Assembly: GCF_014202695.1 (NCBI RefSeq) | Contig: NZ_JACHHH010000002.1 | Location: 1-64,000 of the forward strand | From: Oribacterium sinus | GTDB taxonomy: Bacteria; Bacillota; Clostridia; Lachnospirales; Lachnospiraceae | Direction: 5' to 3' | DNA: 64,000 bases | Shown: one piece after another, positions 16,312-25,323 of the stretch | Layout of the letters: the number at the start of each line of letters is the position of its first letter | Position numbering within the stretch: position 1 is the first letter of the stretch | The notes under the pieces: generated by a model | Told to the model about the DNA's origin: nothing | The model's input: the letters and a program-made list of their open reading frames with translations, nothing else | Database searches by the model: none | Position numbers and translations under genes: made by a program

Positions 16312-16329
16312 ATGAAATATTATAGAAGC

Positions 16330-16430
16330 TGAATGCTTCCTATAGCAATATCGTCCTTGAGGCTATATTGCTTTTGATATTACATTGTTCTTGAAGTTAT
16401 AATGCTCTTAATATTGCTCTTGATATTTTG
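16330..16430. repeat. Degenerate TTGCTCTTGATAT-like tandem repeats
   Basis: Four to five imperfect units resembling TTGCTCTTGATATT follow the terminator (for example around 16380-16395, 16405-16415 and 16414-16428). They lie between convergent genes and have no open frame or ribosome site. Confidence 0.5.
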
Positions 16431-16439
16431 GAACTATCA

Positions 16440-16634
16440 TTAGCCCCAGAAGTAATGTCCGGTAATTAAAGAATAAATGCCCATAACTGCTACAACGGCA
16501 CAAGCTATAATTTGCAATGGACGAATGCGGACACTGGTTCCGTTTTCATGAGCTTGTTTAATCATAAGAATCTGCCCTACGCACATTACTAAGCAGACAA
16601 GAGTAACGATAATGGTCATGGTTTGCTGGTTCAT
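16440..16634 (-). CDS. Small two-helix membrane protein
   Basis: Protein of 64 residues with two hydrophobic segments (TMTIIVTLVCLVMCVGQILMI and PLQIIACAVVAVMGIYSLI) joined by a short polar loop (KQAHENGTSVRIR). An AGGGGGG stretch stands 6 nt upstream of the ATG, supporting expression. It is monocistronic; the family is unknown to me. The hairpin-like topology resembles small stress or transporter-accessory proteins, but no function is claimed. Confidence 0.65.
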   Translation of the reverse strand: MNQQTMTIIVTLVCLVMCVGQILMIKQAHENGTSVRIRPLQIIACAVVAVMGIYSLITGHYFWG

Positions 16635-16907
16635 TTTGTTCCCCCCTAAAAATCAAAGTGATTTGTTTATTCCCTTAAAAAAGAAAATATTAATTTTAAT
16701 CCTTAAGAATTGTAGGCGGAATATTAATGCCTGTCAAGAAAAATATTAATCTTTTACGGAAGCAGATTGACTTCCTGGACAGTGAATTTATAATGGTTTT
16801 GCATGTATAGGATAGAGATTTTTTCCTATCCCGTAAGTGAGATTATGGAGAAGAAGTAAACGTTACTATTTATCAATATTTGTAGCAGCTTTCAGGAGGA
16901 AAACAAG

Positions 16908-17408
16908 ATGAATCAGACTATTATGATTGTAGCCGGTGTGGTAGTTGTGTGGGCAGTTTTATTTGTTGTCATGATGAGCTTTCAAAAAAAGCGTAAGGCA
17001 GGGGAGCAGCAATTTAATGCGGATAATGCGTATAAGGCACTCATACATTTGTACTGTGATCACATTGCTATTGATGGAAACAGCCTTTCCACATTTTCTC
17101 ATACTAAGGGAGAATATATGCAGACAATCGTAGCTTTGGAGCCGGGACAGCATAGATTGGAAGGCGTTTTCCGTTCTACAGAGGCAGGCGTTACAGGCAA
17201 TAAGAATTTGGTTAGCGAAAAGCTTAGTATTGATATCGATTTGGAAGCAGGGCATGTTTATTCTGCAGCAATGTATTTTTATTCCGCTGAAGATAGAAAC
17301 GAATATTATAAGGGACAGACCGGAAAGGCTATTGCAGAAGTTCCTCTTTCCATTGTGAAGGGCAGCGACCAGGTTAAGGCCTATGTCATTGTGTATGAAG
17401 AGCAATAA
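16908..17408 (+). CDS. Hypothetical membrane-anchored protein
   Basis: Protein of 166 residues. One N-terminal membrane segment (MIVAGVVVVWAVLFVVMMSF) is followed by a basic stop (KKRKAGEQQ) and a soluble domain that looks beta-rich (IVALEPGQHRLEGVFRSTEAGV, LSIDIDLEAGHVYSAAMYFY). AGGAGG lies 7 nt before ATG. The segments around the bound-value motif resemble bacterial surface or PH-like domains only vaguely. It precedes another membrane protein by 26 bp, probably in one operon. Confidence 0.6.
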   Translation: MNQTIMIVAGVVVVWAVLFVVMMSFQKKRKAGEQQFNADNAYKALIHLYCDHIAIDGNSLSTFSHTKGEYMQTIVALEPGQHRLEGVFRSTEAGVTGNKNLVSEKLSIDIDLEAGHVYSAAMYFYSAEDRNEYYKGQTGKAIAEVPLSIVKGSDQVKAYVIVYEEQ

Positions 17409-17434
17409 AAGTAGCTAGAGAAAGTGGTGGATTC

Positions 17435-18043
17435 ATGTGGAAAATAAAGTCAAATACTTATTTGGATGAAAATGGATCCTGCCACTGGCAAATTAGGTAC
17501 TACTCGCCCAATCCGATTTTTTCTTTCTTTGGTCTTCTTTTCTTACTGGGAATATTTTTTCTGAGTTATAGGCAAGTAGGCTTAGATAAGAGTGTGTGGC
17601 TTCTGTATGGACTGCTCACTATGTATTCCGCCTTTTGCGTATGGGATATCTACAAATATTTCTTTCTTACTTATATTGTGGAAGCAATTCTGTATGAGGA
17701 AGAGATTGTACTTCTTTACAACAAGGGGGAAAGCCGGAGGATTCCCTATACGGAAATAGGATTTGTGGATTTTCAACTCCATGAGGGTGTGGGAAGTAAG
17801 ATACGTTTTTCGCCCCACTTTAGCCTTTACAAGAAGAACAGCACATCTAAGATTCTGGATTCCGTGCTGTATAAAAATGAGTATTTGCTTTTTACAGGAG
17901 AAGTAGAGCTTCTGGAGGATTATCTTAGGATTAAAGAAATTCTGGCGGAAAAGGGAAAACATTGTGTGGAACCCAGGGAAACCGAAGAGTGCTTTCGAAG
18001 AGGAAGGCTTAGCAGGCAAGCTAGAAGAGATATTGGGAAATGA
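17435..18043 (+). CDS. Hypothetical membrane protein with PH-like segment
   Basis: Protein of 202 residues with two adjacent membrane segments (IFSFFGLLFLLGIFFLSY and WLLYGLLTMYSAFCVWDIY, about 28-75) and a C-terminal cytoplasmic domain. The piece EAILYEEEIVLLYNKGESRRIPYTEIGFVDFQL has the look of a bacterial PH domain, in which a strand-rich module follows a membrane hairpin. It directly follows the gene at 16908. The basic C-terminus is RGRLSRQARRDIGK. Function unknown. Confidence 0.55.
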   Translation: MWKIKSNTYLDENGSCHWQIRYYSPNPIFSFFGLLFLLGIFFLSYRQVGLDKSVWLLYGLLTMYSAFCVWDIYKYFFLTYIVEAILYEEEIVLLYNKGESRRIPYTEIGFVDFQLHEGVGSKIRFSPHFSLYKKNSTSKILDSVLYKNEYLLFTGEVELLEDYLRIKEILAEKGKHCVEPRETEECFRRGRLSRQARRDIGK

Positions 18044-18064
18044 ATAAATATATATAAAAATGCA

Positions 18065-18091
18065 ATTTCATACATTTTATACATTTCATAC
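18065..18091 (+). repeat. 9-bp direct repeat, three copies
   Basis: ATTTCATAC, ATTTTATAC, ATTTCATAC are placed head to tail upstream of the lipoprotein gene at 18163. They could be regulator half-sites or one of the short tandem duplications common in this window. Confidence 0.7.
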
Positions 18092-18162
18092 ACAAGCTGA
18101 ACATAAATTTCTGTGATAGTAGGGCGTGTAAAGAGCAACCCAATCACAGAAAAGAGGACAGT

Positions 18163-19743
18163 ATGAAAAAGAATAAAAATAAAATGAGTATATGGCTGGC
18201 GGCAATGGCGATGAGTATGGCCATCGTAGGATGTTCCAATGCAAAGACCGCTACAACAGCGGCAGCAACGACCGCCCAGAGCACAGAGGCGGTGGCAACG
18301 AACACTTCCACAAAAACAACGGCAAGTTATTCTGAGGAAGACTTAAATACTTCTTATTCCGACTCGGATACCACGATTGAGTTGAGTAGCGGAAACGCCA
18401 AGATTACCGGAGAGGGCGCAAGCTACACGGATGGCAATATTGTCATTACCAAGGCCGGAACCTATGTCTTTAGCGGAGAGTTCAATGGACAGATCATTAC
18501 GGAGGTGGGAGACGAAGACCTGGTACACATCGTTTTCAACGGCGTAAATATCACAAATACGACTTCCTCCGTCATTAACGCAGCTACAGGACGTAAGATT
18601 GTGTTGACCTTAGTGGATGGCACCACCAACACTATCACTGACGGCACAACATATAATTATGCAGAGGGAGAGGATGAGCCGGATGCGACCCTCTTTGTAA
18701 AGCAGGATTTGACCATTAACGGAAACGGAACTTTGAATATCAGCTCCAACTATGCAACAGCCCTTAAGGCAAAGGACAATCTCATTATCTTAGGTGGAAA
18801 GCTGAATATCGAATCGGTAGGAAAGGCCATCAAGGGAACCGATTCCGTTACCATTGAAAATGCGGATATCACCATCAATGTAGAGGATGACGGTATTACC
18901 ACAGACGGAGCCTTGGTCATCAACAGCGGAACTATTAAGATGGAGAAGGTTGGAGAAGGTCTGGAGGCTGTTACCATAGATATTAACGGCGGAAGCATTG
19001 ACATCGTGGCGAGCGATGACGGTATCAACGCCCGTGGACTGATTGACGATAGCGCTAGCGATGAGGAAAAGGAAGCTTACGGAGAGGAAAATCAGGCGGA
19101 TACCTATTTCCGTATTACAGGCGGTACGGTAAATGTGACAGCCGGCGGAGACGGAATCGACTCCAACGGTCAGGTCTATATCGAAGGCGGCACCTTAAAT
19201 GTTTCCGGACCTGCTTCCGGGCCGGATGTGGCTTTAGACTTTAACGGAAAGGCAACCATTACCGGCGGAACCTTTATCAGCACCGGTGTGCAGGAAATGT
19301 TTGAATCCTTTGACAGCAGTTCCCCCCAGAACTTTATCAACGTGTTCTACTCTACTGCAGTAAGCGGGGGAACAGAGGTGAAGGTGACAGACAAGAGTGG
19401 AAATGTGGTACTTAGCTACACACCAACCAACGACTTTACGGCAGTGATTCTTTCCTCTGAGAAGCTTGTAACAGGGGAGACCTATACCGTAAGTGCAGGA
19501 AGTAATAGCGAAGAAATCACGATTTCTGCAGGAGAGAATACCATAGGGGAGCAAAGCAGCGGCATGGGCTTTGGCGGTGGAAACGGTACTCCTCCAAGCG
19601 GAGCTCCCGGGGAAAATGTCGGTACACCTAGCGGAAACGGCTCTATGGGACAGCCACCTGAGAAGCCGACAGATGCTAATGGGAATGAGTTGGCTATGCC
19701 GGAGCCACCCAGCGGTCAGGGAAGTAATAGTGAAAGCAACTAA
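18163..19743 (+). CDS. Carbohydrate-binding-domain (DUF4353) surface lipoprotein
   Basis: Lipoprotein of 526 residues. The signal peptide ends in the lipobox IVGC. A Thr/Ala-rich linker is followed by a long right-handed beta-helix-like region (about residues 65-400) built from repeated units such as LTINGNGTLNISSNYATALKA and ITGGTVNVTAGGDGIDSNGQ. This matches the carbohydrate-binding domain DUF4353 often encoded near CotH and exopolysaccharide genes. The C-terminal tail (about 465-526) is rich in Gly, Pro and Ser with Asn. It is presumably displayed on the cell surface. A three-copy 9-bp repeat precedes the gene. Confidence 0.8.
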   Translation: MKKNKNKMSIWLAAMAMSMAIVGCSNAKTATTAAATTAQSTEAVATNTSTKTTASYSEEDLNTSYSDSDTTIELSSGNAKITGEGASYTDGNIVITKAGTYVFSGEFNGQIITEVGDEDLVHIVFNGVNITNTTSSVINAATGRKIVLTLVDGTTNTITDGTTYNYAEGEDEPDATLFVKQDLTINGNGTLNISSNYATALKAKDNLIILGGKLNIESVGKAIKGTDSVTIENADITINVEDDGITTDGALVINSGTIKMEKVGEGLEAVTIDINGGSIDIVASDDGINARGLIDDSASDEEKEAYGEENQADTYFRITGGTVNVTAGGDGIDSNGQVYIEGGTLNVSGPASGPDVALDFNGKATITGGTFISTGVQEMFESFDSSSPQNFINVFYSTAVSGGTEVKVTDKSGNVVLSYTPTNDFTAVILSSEKLVTGETYTVSAGSNSEEITISAGENTIGEQSSGMGFGGGNGTPPSGAPGENVGTPSGNGSMGQPPEKPTDANGNELAMPEPPSGQGSNSESN

Positions 19744-20070
19744 TATCGTTTAGGGAAATTTTGAAGAAATAATGAAATAGCTATTAGTAGATAGAAAATA
19801 GGGAAGGGCTTTGACTCTTTCCTATTTTTATATGAAAATATATTTTACAAACATATCTTTGATACAGCTCCTTACCCACTTCATTTCCGTTTAATCTCTA
19901 TCTATCTTATATCATACAATATAAAAACATATTCAAGTCTTATATAAATATGATGTATTCATTATAAAATTTAATAGATAAAGCTATAGTAAGATTTAAC
20001 ATTTTCTTTTAAGATAAGGAGGGGATTATAGCTATTTTATACAATATTTTTAAGCATCAAAGGAGAGGAC
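19744..20070 (+). other. Intergenic region with terminator, otherwise AT-rich
   Basis: After the terminator at 19795-19829 this 327-bp gap is very AT-rich and holds no convincing gene. A GGAGGGG at about 20020 is not followed by a usable frame. The promoter of the next gene must be here, but several equally weak TATAAT-like boxes occur. Confidence 0.5.
19795..19829 (+). terminator. Intrinsic terminator of the DUF4353 gene
   Basis: AAAATAGGGAA (19795-19805) pairs imperfectly with TTTCCTATTTT (19818-19828), and the second arm ends in a T run. Confidence 0.65.
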
Positions 20071-22875
20071 ATGAAAAAAGCAAAACGATTACTGGCAAGT
20101 ACTATGCTTTGTACCTTGGCTTTACAAAGTGTGGCTTTTGCCACAGGCAGTGGGGCGACAGCTTCTACAGTTGCTTTAGAGAGCACAGCGACCAATGGTA
20201 GTGTTACGGAGGAAAATAGGGGTAGTATCACTCGTGTGTTTTTTGGAGATGATTTAAATCAGGATAGTAGCACTCTTCCTGCAGAAGGAGGAAAGCTAAA
20301 AATCGGCCTAATGCTGGGAATCAACAATCGTCCTGATGGATATGAAACGCTTCGGGTCAAGGCGGAATTTAAAACAAGTGATGGACTGGTTTCGGAAAAA
20401 CTTCTGCCCCTTGAAGAGGAAGATTTATCTTTAAAGAAGGGAAAGAGAAGTTTTTCTGTAAGTATTCCGGAAAATGAAGATAAGAGCGAAAGAACGATAA
20501 CTCTCTACTTTAACTGCTGGGGAGATGAAGAAAAATTCCAAGACGCTCCGATTCTTACAATTACCCAAGAGGCCGGAAGAAAAAAAGTCGTAAAGGCGGA
20601 AATTACGAAGCTTAGTGCCAATAAAACAGAATTGGCTAAAGGCGGAGAAATTTTACTGCATGTTAAGGGAAAAAACCTTACAGAGGACAATCTTTTCGGA
20701 AAGGTATATAGGGAAGAAAAGGGAGAGTATCTTGAAGATGAAGGTTTAAGTGAAAGCTTAAAAGGCGGATGGGAAGGCCTGGAAAACAATAGAACCAAAG
20801 CTTTGAGCCTTCCGGATGCAGAGGGAGGCATTCAGAAATATAAAGTTCAAGTAGGGACGATGGATGCCCCGGAGGATTTGTTTTCCGATGCATTGGAAAT
20901 TTCTGTAGGGGGAGAAGAAAGTAAGAAAAAGGTACAATTTATGCCTCGCCTGGTTAGTCTTTCCGATGATGGACAGAAAATTACCGTATATTTTTACGAG
21001 AAGGTTTCTGCGGCAAAGGACATGGATTTTCTGAAGAAAAGCATTTTCCTGAAAACAAAGGAAGAGGAGGGCTATGCTCCTTTAGAGGTAGAGGATGAGC
21101 TGGAATTTGTAGATGACCATACTTTGGAAATCCGTTTGCACGCTGCCAAGAACTTTAAAAATACTGCAAAGATTAAAGTGGAAGAGCGGAGCATTTTAGA
21201 TATCAATCGACAGGTGGAAAATAATCCCTTTGAGAGCTTCTTGCAACAGTCCGGTGTTATCAGTGAAGTAAAGATTGAAGAGGGGACTGTTCTTTCCTCA
21301 GAAGGAGGACAGGTTCGCCTTCGAATTAAGGGACAGAATCTTTCCAAGGAAAAGTTCCGCATGAAAGTGCTTCCGAACAAGGCTTTTAGCGGAAAAGAAG
21401 AGGATAATATTTTTGAGCCGGCAGACCTTAAAATAGAGGCAGATACTGGTTTTTCAGCGAATGCAGAGGAAGCAGAAAAGGAAGGCTTAGTTGTCAGCTT
21501 CTCCGTTCCGAAAAACGAAAGCAAGGAGATGAAGAGTTTTACTTTGCGTTTATCTGCTGACGGTGGAATGAGTTTTAAGAACCGTTTTTCCAAGCAGGCA
21601 CTTCCTAATGAGAAGCTGGTGTTAACTCAGCTTTATGAGGGACAGGAGGAAGGTATTCCTGCGATTTCCTTTGCATCCATTCAATCCTATGGAACTTCCG
21701 GAGGAGGAACGGAGGTGGTGGACAATACCCACACCGTCAGTCCCACAGGACAAGGCAGTAAGAAGACTCTCGTGCATCTTTACGGCATTAACCTGGATGA
21801 AAAGAAGAGTAAGATTAAAATTGTGGATGAAAATGACATTACCTGGTATCCGGTGAATGATGCAACATCTGATAGTTCCAGCAACTTCATTATGATTGCC
21901 TTTAACCATACCGGAATCACCGGAAATGGAAACAGTCAGGTGATGGAAGTCATTTGTCCTAATAATTTCAAAGGCGACAGAACTTTTACTTATTATATTG
22001 CCCCGGACGGAGTGCATTATGATATGCAACACAAGGTTACAGCTACAGTGTTGGACGACAAGACTCCGAATAAGCTGGAGCTTTCCGGAAAGAACATTCG
22101 TGCAGTGAAAGTAAGCTATGTGGATGTGGAAGGGAATATTTTAGAGGATCCGGAATATATACAGGGCTATAGCTTTGCTAAGGTGATGTCATTCGGTATC
22201 GCTCCTAAAGACATTTCCGGCTACAAGGCAAAGGTTTATCGCTACGGTAGTATTCAGAATAAGAAAATGCAGTGGACGGAAGGGGACATTCGTATTTTAG
22301 ATAACCTGAATATTAAAGATATGGCAGAAATCCAGTTTGTCTATGAGAAGGACAATACAGGAAAAGAAGAAAATCCTAATCCCTCTGAAAATACCGAAGC
22401 TTCTCATGAAAAGCAAGAGACCGGCAGAACTTTTGGGGGTGGTTCCGGAAATGGAAACTATCGTTCCTTTTCCAGTAGAAGTTCCGTTGCTTCCGCTATA
22501 GTTAAAGTGGGAGCGGTACTTGGAGAGAGCCGTGATACTACTCTTTCCGGAACTTGGCAAACGGATGATAAGGGCTGGTGGCTATCTGCAACTGATGGAA
22601 CTTATCCAAAATCTCGATGGGCGGAAGTACATTACGAAGGAAGACCTCAGTGGTTTTACTTCGGAGAAGAAGGCTACATGGCCACCGACTGGATTTTCGT
22701 GAATGGAAAATGGTATTATCTAAATCCATTAACAGGTGCTATGCATGAGGGCTGGCTCCTTTGGAAGAATCAGTGGTATTACTTAAGCAACGGTTCAGGA
22801 GAAATGAAAACCGGAGAGGCAAAAATAGGAGAACAAAGCTATAACTTTGATGAGAAGAGCGGAGCCTTAAAGTAA
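20071..22875 (+). CDS. Large secreted protein with C-terminal cell-wall-binding repeats
   Basis: Protein of 934 residues. An N-terminal signal peptide (LLASTMLCTLALQSVAFATG) suggests secretion. The middle region has two or three related Ig-like modules: ITKLSANKTELAKGGEILLH (about 175), VKIEEGTVLSSEGGQVRLRI (about 405) and SYGTSGGGTEVVDNTHTVS (about 535). Residues about 825-934 carry choline-binding-type repeats (DKGWWLSATDGTYPKSRWAE, KWYYLNPLTGAMHEGW, QWYYLSNGSGEMKTG). Those repeats would hold the protein to wall or teichoic polymers. No enzymatic domain is visible; an adhesin or wall-structural role is likely. Confidence 0.8.
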   Translation: MKKAKRLLASTMLCTLALQSVAFATGSGATASTVALESTATNGSVTEENRGSITRVFFGDDLNQDSSTLPAEGGKLKIGLMLGINNRPDGYETLRVKAEFKTSDGLVSEKLLPLEEEDLSLKKGKRSFSVSIPENEDKSERTITLYFNCWGDEEKFQDAPILTITQEAGRKKVVKAEITKLSANKTELAKGGEILLHVKGKNLTEDNLFGKVYREEKGEYLEDEGLSESLKGGWEGLENNRTKALSLPDAEGGIQKYKVQVGTMDAPEDLFSDALEISVGGEESKKKVQFMPRLVSLSDDGQKITVYFYEKVSAAKDMDFLKKSIFLKTKEEEGYAPLEVEDELEFVDDHTLEIRLHAAKNFKNTAKIKVEERSILDINRQVENNPFESFLQQSGVISEVKIEEGTVLSSEGGQVRLRIKGQNLSKEKFRMKVLPNKAFSGKEEDNIFEPADLKIEADTGFSANAEEAEKEGLVVSFSVPKNESKEMKSFTLRLSADGGMSFKNRFSKQALPNEKLVLTQLYEGQEEGIPAISFASIQSYGTSGGGTEVVDNTHTVSPTGQGSKKTLVHLYGINLDEKKSKIKIVDENDITWYPVNDATSDSSSNFIMIAFNHTGITGNGNSQVMEVICPNNFKGDRTFTYYIAPDGVHYDMQHKVTATVLDDKTPNKLELSGKNIRAVKVSYVDVEGNILEDPEYIQGYSFAKVMSFGIAPKDISGYKAKVYRYGSIQNKKMQWTEGDIRILDNLNIKDMAEIQFVYEKDNTGKEENPNPSENTEASHEKQETGRTFGGGSGNGNYRSFSSRSSVASAIVKVGAVLGESRDTTLSGTWQTDDKGWWLSATDGTYPKSRWAEVHYEGRPQWFYFGEEGYMATDWIFVNGKWYYLNPLTGAMHEGWLLWKNQWYYLSNGSGEMKTGEAKIGEQSYNFDEKSGALK

Positions 22876-22921
22876 GAGAAAAATACTTTCCATAAGATAG
22901 ATGCTCTTTTGCAGGAATAAG

Positions 22922-22970
22922 AAAAAGGGACTGGAAACAAAATAGTAAATTGTTTTTTCCGGCCCCTTTT
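22922..22970. terminator. Bidirectional intrinsic terminator
   Basis: AAAAGGGACTGGAAA and TTTCCGGCCCCTTTT pair with two mismatches or wobbles around an AT loop, between the convergent surface-protein gene and the XRE gene. Confidence 0.75.
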
Positions 22971-22991
22971 GCATTTTCCTAAGAGGAAAAA

Positions 22992-23987
22992 CTAAATTTT
23001 AGTTCTAAAGGAATTGACAATGCCGCGTATTGCGCCATAGCCCACTCCGGCTACTGGCCAAATAATCCAGCTGATATCCCAACGCCGTGTAATAAAGCTG
23101 TAGGCCAGATAGATAGCCGTTACCGAGCACCAGTAAATTTGCCCGATGGTTTCATTTTTATGCTCATCCATCTTTTTCTCCCTTCTATAATCCCCTTGCT
23201 CTAAAAGCATGTTCAAGGCATCCCAAATAATATTCGTTTTGACAATCTGAAACACGCCAACGGCCACAAAAAGCAGAAGGAAAGGCACGGCAAGAGCGGT
23301 ATGGAGATCATCTTCTCCGAAAATAATCATACTGATAAAGATGGGACTTACCGCAATGATGCAAAGAAAAATGCCTAAAATCATCTGAGAAGTATAAGTT
23401 CCCTGGTAACGGGATTTTTTCTCCTGCACCATACCGTTTACCCCGTAAGCGGTATTCAGAAGCTCTTTTTCCATATAATGGAATCGGTCTCCTTCAATGG
23501 AGTTCTTGATAAATAAAGCTACTCCTACTCCTGCCAAAAGGAAGAGGAAGAGCACACCGATACCTACGGCTTTTCCCTCTGAGAGAGGAAGAAGAGAACT
23601 TTCCTGAAGAGTGCTTAAAGCAATCAATAGGCTGGGGGAGAGAATACAAAGCAATACGCCCAGAGCAATTTGGGAAGCTGCTTGATTCTTGTGCGCGAGA
23701 AAGGCATTGGCTTCCTCTATGGAAACAGGAACTTCCTTTAGGGAGGATTCCGTATCAATCTTTGGAGCTTCTCCCGGGCTGTCCAGCTCTATCTCATCCT
23801 TTAAGAGGTAATCCGTACTGACGGAAAAGACCTCGGACAACTTCAAAATCTTATTCATATCCGGAATGGACTGGGCGCCCTCCCATTTGGAAATGGACTG
23901 TCTGCTGACCTCCAGCTTCTCCGCCAGATCCTCCTGAGACCAACCGTTTTTCTTTCTTAATTCTATAATCTTGTCTGCCAGTATCAT
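22992..23987 (-). CDS. XRE-family regulator with membrane domain
   Basis: Protein of 331 residues. The N-terminal helix-turn-helix (residues 6-60, KNGWSQEDLAEKLEVSRQSISKWEGAQ) is followed by a linker and about six hydrophobic segments: ALGVLLCILSPSLLIAL, VGIGVLFLFLLAGVGVALFI, IFLCIIAVSPIFISMIIFG and others. Membrane-tethered XRE regulators of this type are common in Lachnospiraceae and appear to report envelope conditions, but the signal and targets are unknown. ATG has AAGGAG upstream. The gene stands alone, facing the surface-protein gene. Confidence 0.85.
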   Translation of the reverse strand: MILADKIIELRKKNGWSQEDLAEKLEVSRQSISKWEGAQSIPDMNKILKLSEVFSVSTDYLLKDEIELDSPGEAPKIDTESSLKEVPVSIEEANAFLAHKNQAASQIALGVLLCILSPSLLIALSTLQESSLLPLSEGKAVGIGVLFLFLLAGVGVALFIKNSIEGDRFHYMEKELLNTAYGVNGMVQEKKSRYQGTYTSQMILGIFLCIIAVSPIFISMIIFGEDDLHTALAVPFLLLFVAVGVFQIVKTNIIWDALNMLLEQGDYRREKKMDEHKNETIGQIYWCSVTAIYLAYSFITRRWDISWIIWPVAGVGYGAIRGIVNSFRTKI

Positions 23988-24414
23988 ACTCTACTCCTTT
24001 TATGATTTTCAGTGTTTACCGGATTTTCCTTCTTTGGAAAATGTCTTTGCTCACTCCGTCTTTACGTCTCCCATACTAGTGAAAAATGCGGTTGCAGGGA
24101 AGAAAGAGGGCTTGTCAATTTGACAACCGACGGTTGCAAAGCCTTGATTTTCCATGGAAAAATAATATTTCGAAGAAAAGTTTCAGAACGGAGAAGTGTG
24201 ATGAGTGAATTGAAACAACAGTTTCGGGAAAACGAGAATCGATATGCGCTTGTCGGGGATTATTATATCCCGAACTTGACTTTAGTGGAAGAAGAAAGAT
24301 AGAGTACAGTCTTTGAACTCTTGCTTGCATGAGTTTGTAATTCACTTGAATTATCGAGAAAAATATAGTACGATTGCATTACAAACAAATGCAGATTTCA
24401 ATGGAGGTGTAAGC
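23988..24414 (+). other. Intergenic region with a TnpV-like remnant
   Basis: This 427-bp gap contains a palindrome TTGTCAATTTGACAA near 24113-24127 and the short TnpV-like frame at 24201-24302. Nothing else looks functional. It is the left flank of a toxin-antitoxin pair with a more GC-rich sequence. Confidence 0.5.
24201..24302 (+). pseudogene. TnpV-like N-terminal remnant
   Basis: A 33-residue frame reads MSELKQQFRENENRYALVGD and ends YYIPNLTLVEEER before a stop. The segment GDYYIPNLTLVEEE matches the opening of TnpV proteins, small accessory proteins of conjugative and mobilisable transposons that are normally about 120 residues, so about three quarters are missing. No ribosome site of quality is present. 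It probably marks a decayed mobile element next to the DinJ/PIN pair. Confidence 0.55.
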
Positions 24415-24708
24415 ATGGCAAATGGATTACTTCAGCTTCGTATAGACGACAATCTTCGGAAGGAAGCTTCCGATGTATATTCTCAGCTCGGCCTTGACCT
24501 GCCCACGGCAATCCGCATGTTCCTGACTCGTTCTGTGCAGGTGCGCGGTATCCCATTCAGCATGATTTTGCCAGAAGAGAACTATAAGGCGACGGCAGCT
24601 GTTGCAGCCATGAAGCGCATGAGCAGTGATGCGGAGAATGCCGGTGTAGCCGACATGACACTGGATGAAATCAATGCGGAGATTGAAGCTGTAAGGAATG
24701 GGAAATAA
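24415..24708 (+). CDS. RelB/DinJ-family antitoxin
   Basis: Protein of 97 residues. LLQLRIDDNLRKEASDVYSQ and LGLDLPTAIRMFLTRSVQV form the ribbon-helix-helix typical of DinJ, including the LDLPTAI and FLTR elements; the acidic tail (VADMTLDEINAEIEAVRNGK) is the toxin-binding part. The start at 24415 has GGAGG 8 nt upstream; the longer frame from 24313 lacks a site. The partner 3 bp downstream is a PIN-domain gene rather than YafQ/RelE. Base composition is visibly richer in G+C than the flanks, suggesting transfer as a unit. Confidence 0.88.
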   Translation: MANGLLQLRIDDNLRKEASDVYSQLGLDLPTAIRMFLTRSVQVRGIPFSMILPEENYKATAAVAAMKRMSSDAENAGVADMTLDEINAEIEAVRNGK

Positions 24709-24711
24709 CGT

Positions 24712-25158
24712 ATGAAGCTATATGCTGTGATAGATACCAACGTACTGGTTTCCGCTCTTCTTCGCTGGGATTCCGTGCCCGGAGCGGTTCTGGAACAGGC
24801 TCTTGTGGGAAGCATTGTTCCTCTCCTTAGCGATGAAATCATGACTGAATACGAAGAGGTACTGCGGCGGAAGAAATTCCCCTTTAAGGAAGAGGATATC
24901 CAAGCTGTGACGGATGGGATTCGTATGCGTGGTGTGTTCCTTGTCCCGGAGAAGCGGGAGGAAAACCTGCCCGACCCGAAGGATGTAATATTCTATGCGG
25001 TCACTATGGAAGCCAGAAAAGATAGTGACGCTTATCTGGTGACTGGAAACATCAAACATTTCCCGCTGAAGCCCTATGTGGTGACGCCGAGGGAAATGCT
25101 GACGATCCTAGAGAACGGCGAAAAGTTACTCCCGGAGGAAGCAAATAGTGATGAATGA
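24712..25158 (+). CDS. PIN-domain toxin (ribonuclease)
   Basis: Protein of 148 residues of the putative PIN-family toxin group (COG1569). Acidic site residues are visible in the N-terminal YAVIDTNVLVSALL (Asp8), in EIMTEYEEVL, and in LPDPKDVIFYAVTMEARKDSDAYLVTGNIKHF, the usual carboxylate pattern. PIN toxins cut tRNA or mRNA with Mg2+. It lies 3 bp after a DinJ-type antitoxin, so the two form a TA operon with mixed family partners. Elevated G+C matches its partner. Confidence 0.85.
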   Translation: MKLYAVIDTNVLVSALLRWDSVPGAVLEQALVGSIVPLLSDEIMTEYEEVLRRKKFPFKEEDIQAVTDGIRMRGVFLVPEKREENLPDPKDVIFYAVTMEARKDSDAYLVTGNIKHFPLKPYVVTPREMLTILENGEKLLPEEANSDE

Positions 25159-25323
25159 TGCGCTTATCCAAGGTTTTTGTAGACACTGTCTGCAAAATTG
25201 GAGAGATGACGTAATATCCTTGGAAGAGACCTGCTCATTTTTGTTTTGCTGAGCTTGAACTATCTCATTACTCGTCTTGCTCCAAAGAACTTCATTTTCT
25301 CAATATCTTCATTCTCTGAATCT

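Noticed and set aside
24012-24302. 96-residue frame as a full gene
   Set aside because: Only its last third resembles TnpV; the upstream part is low-similarity filler without a ribosome site, so only the remnant from 24201 is kept.
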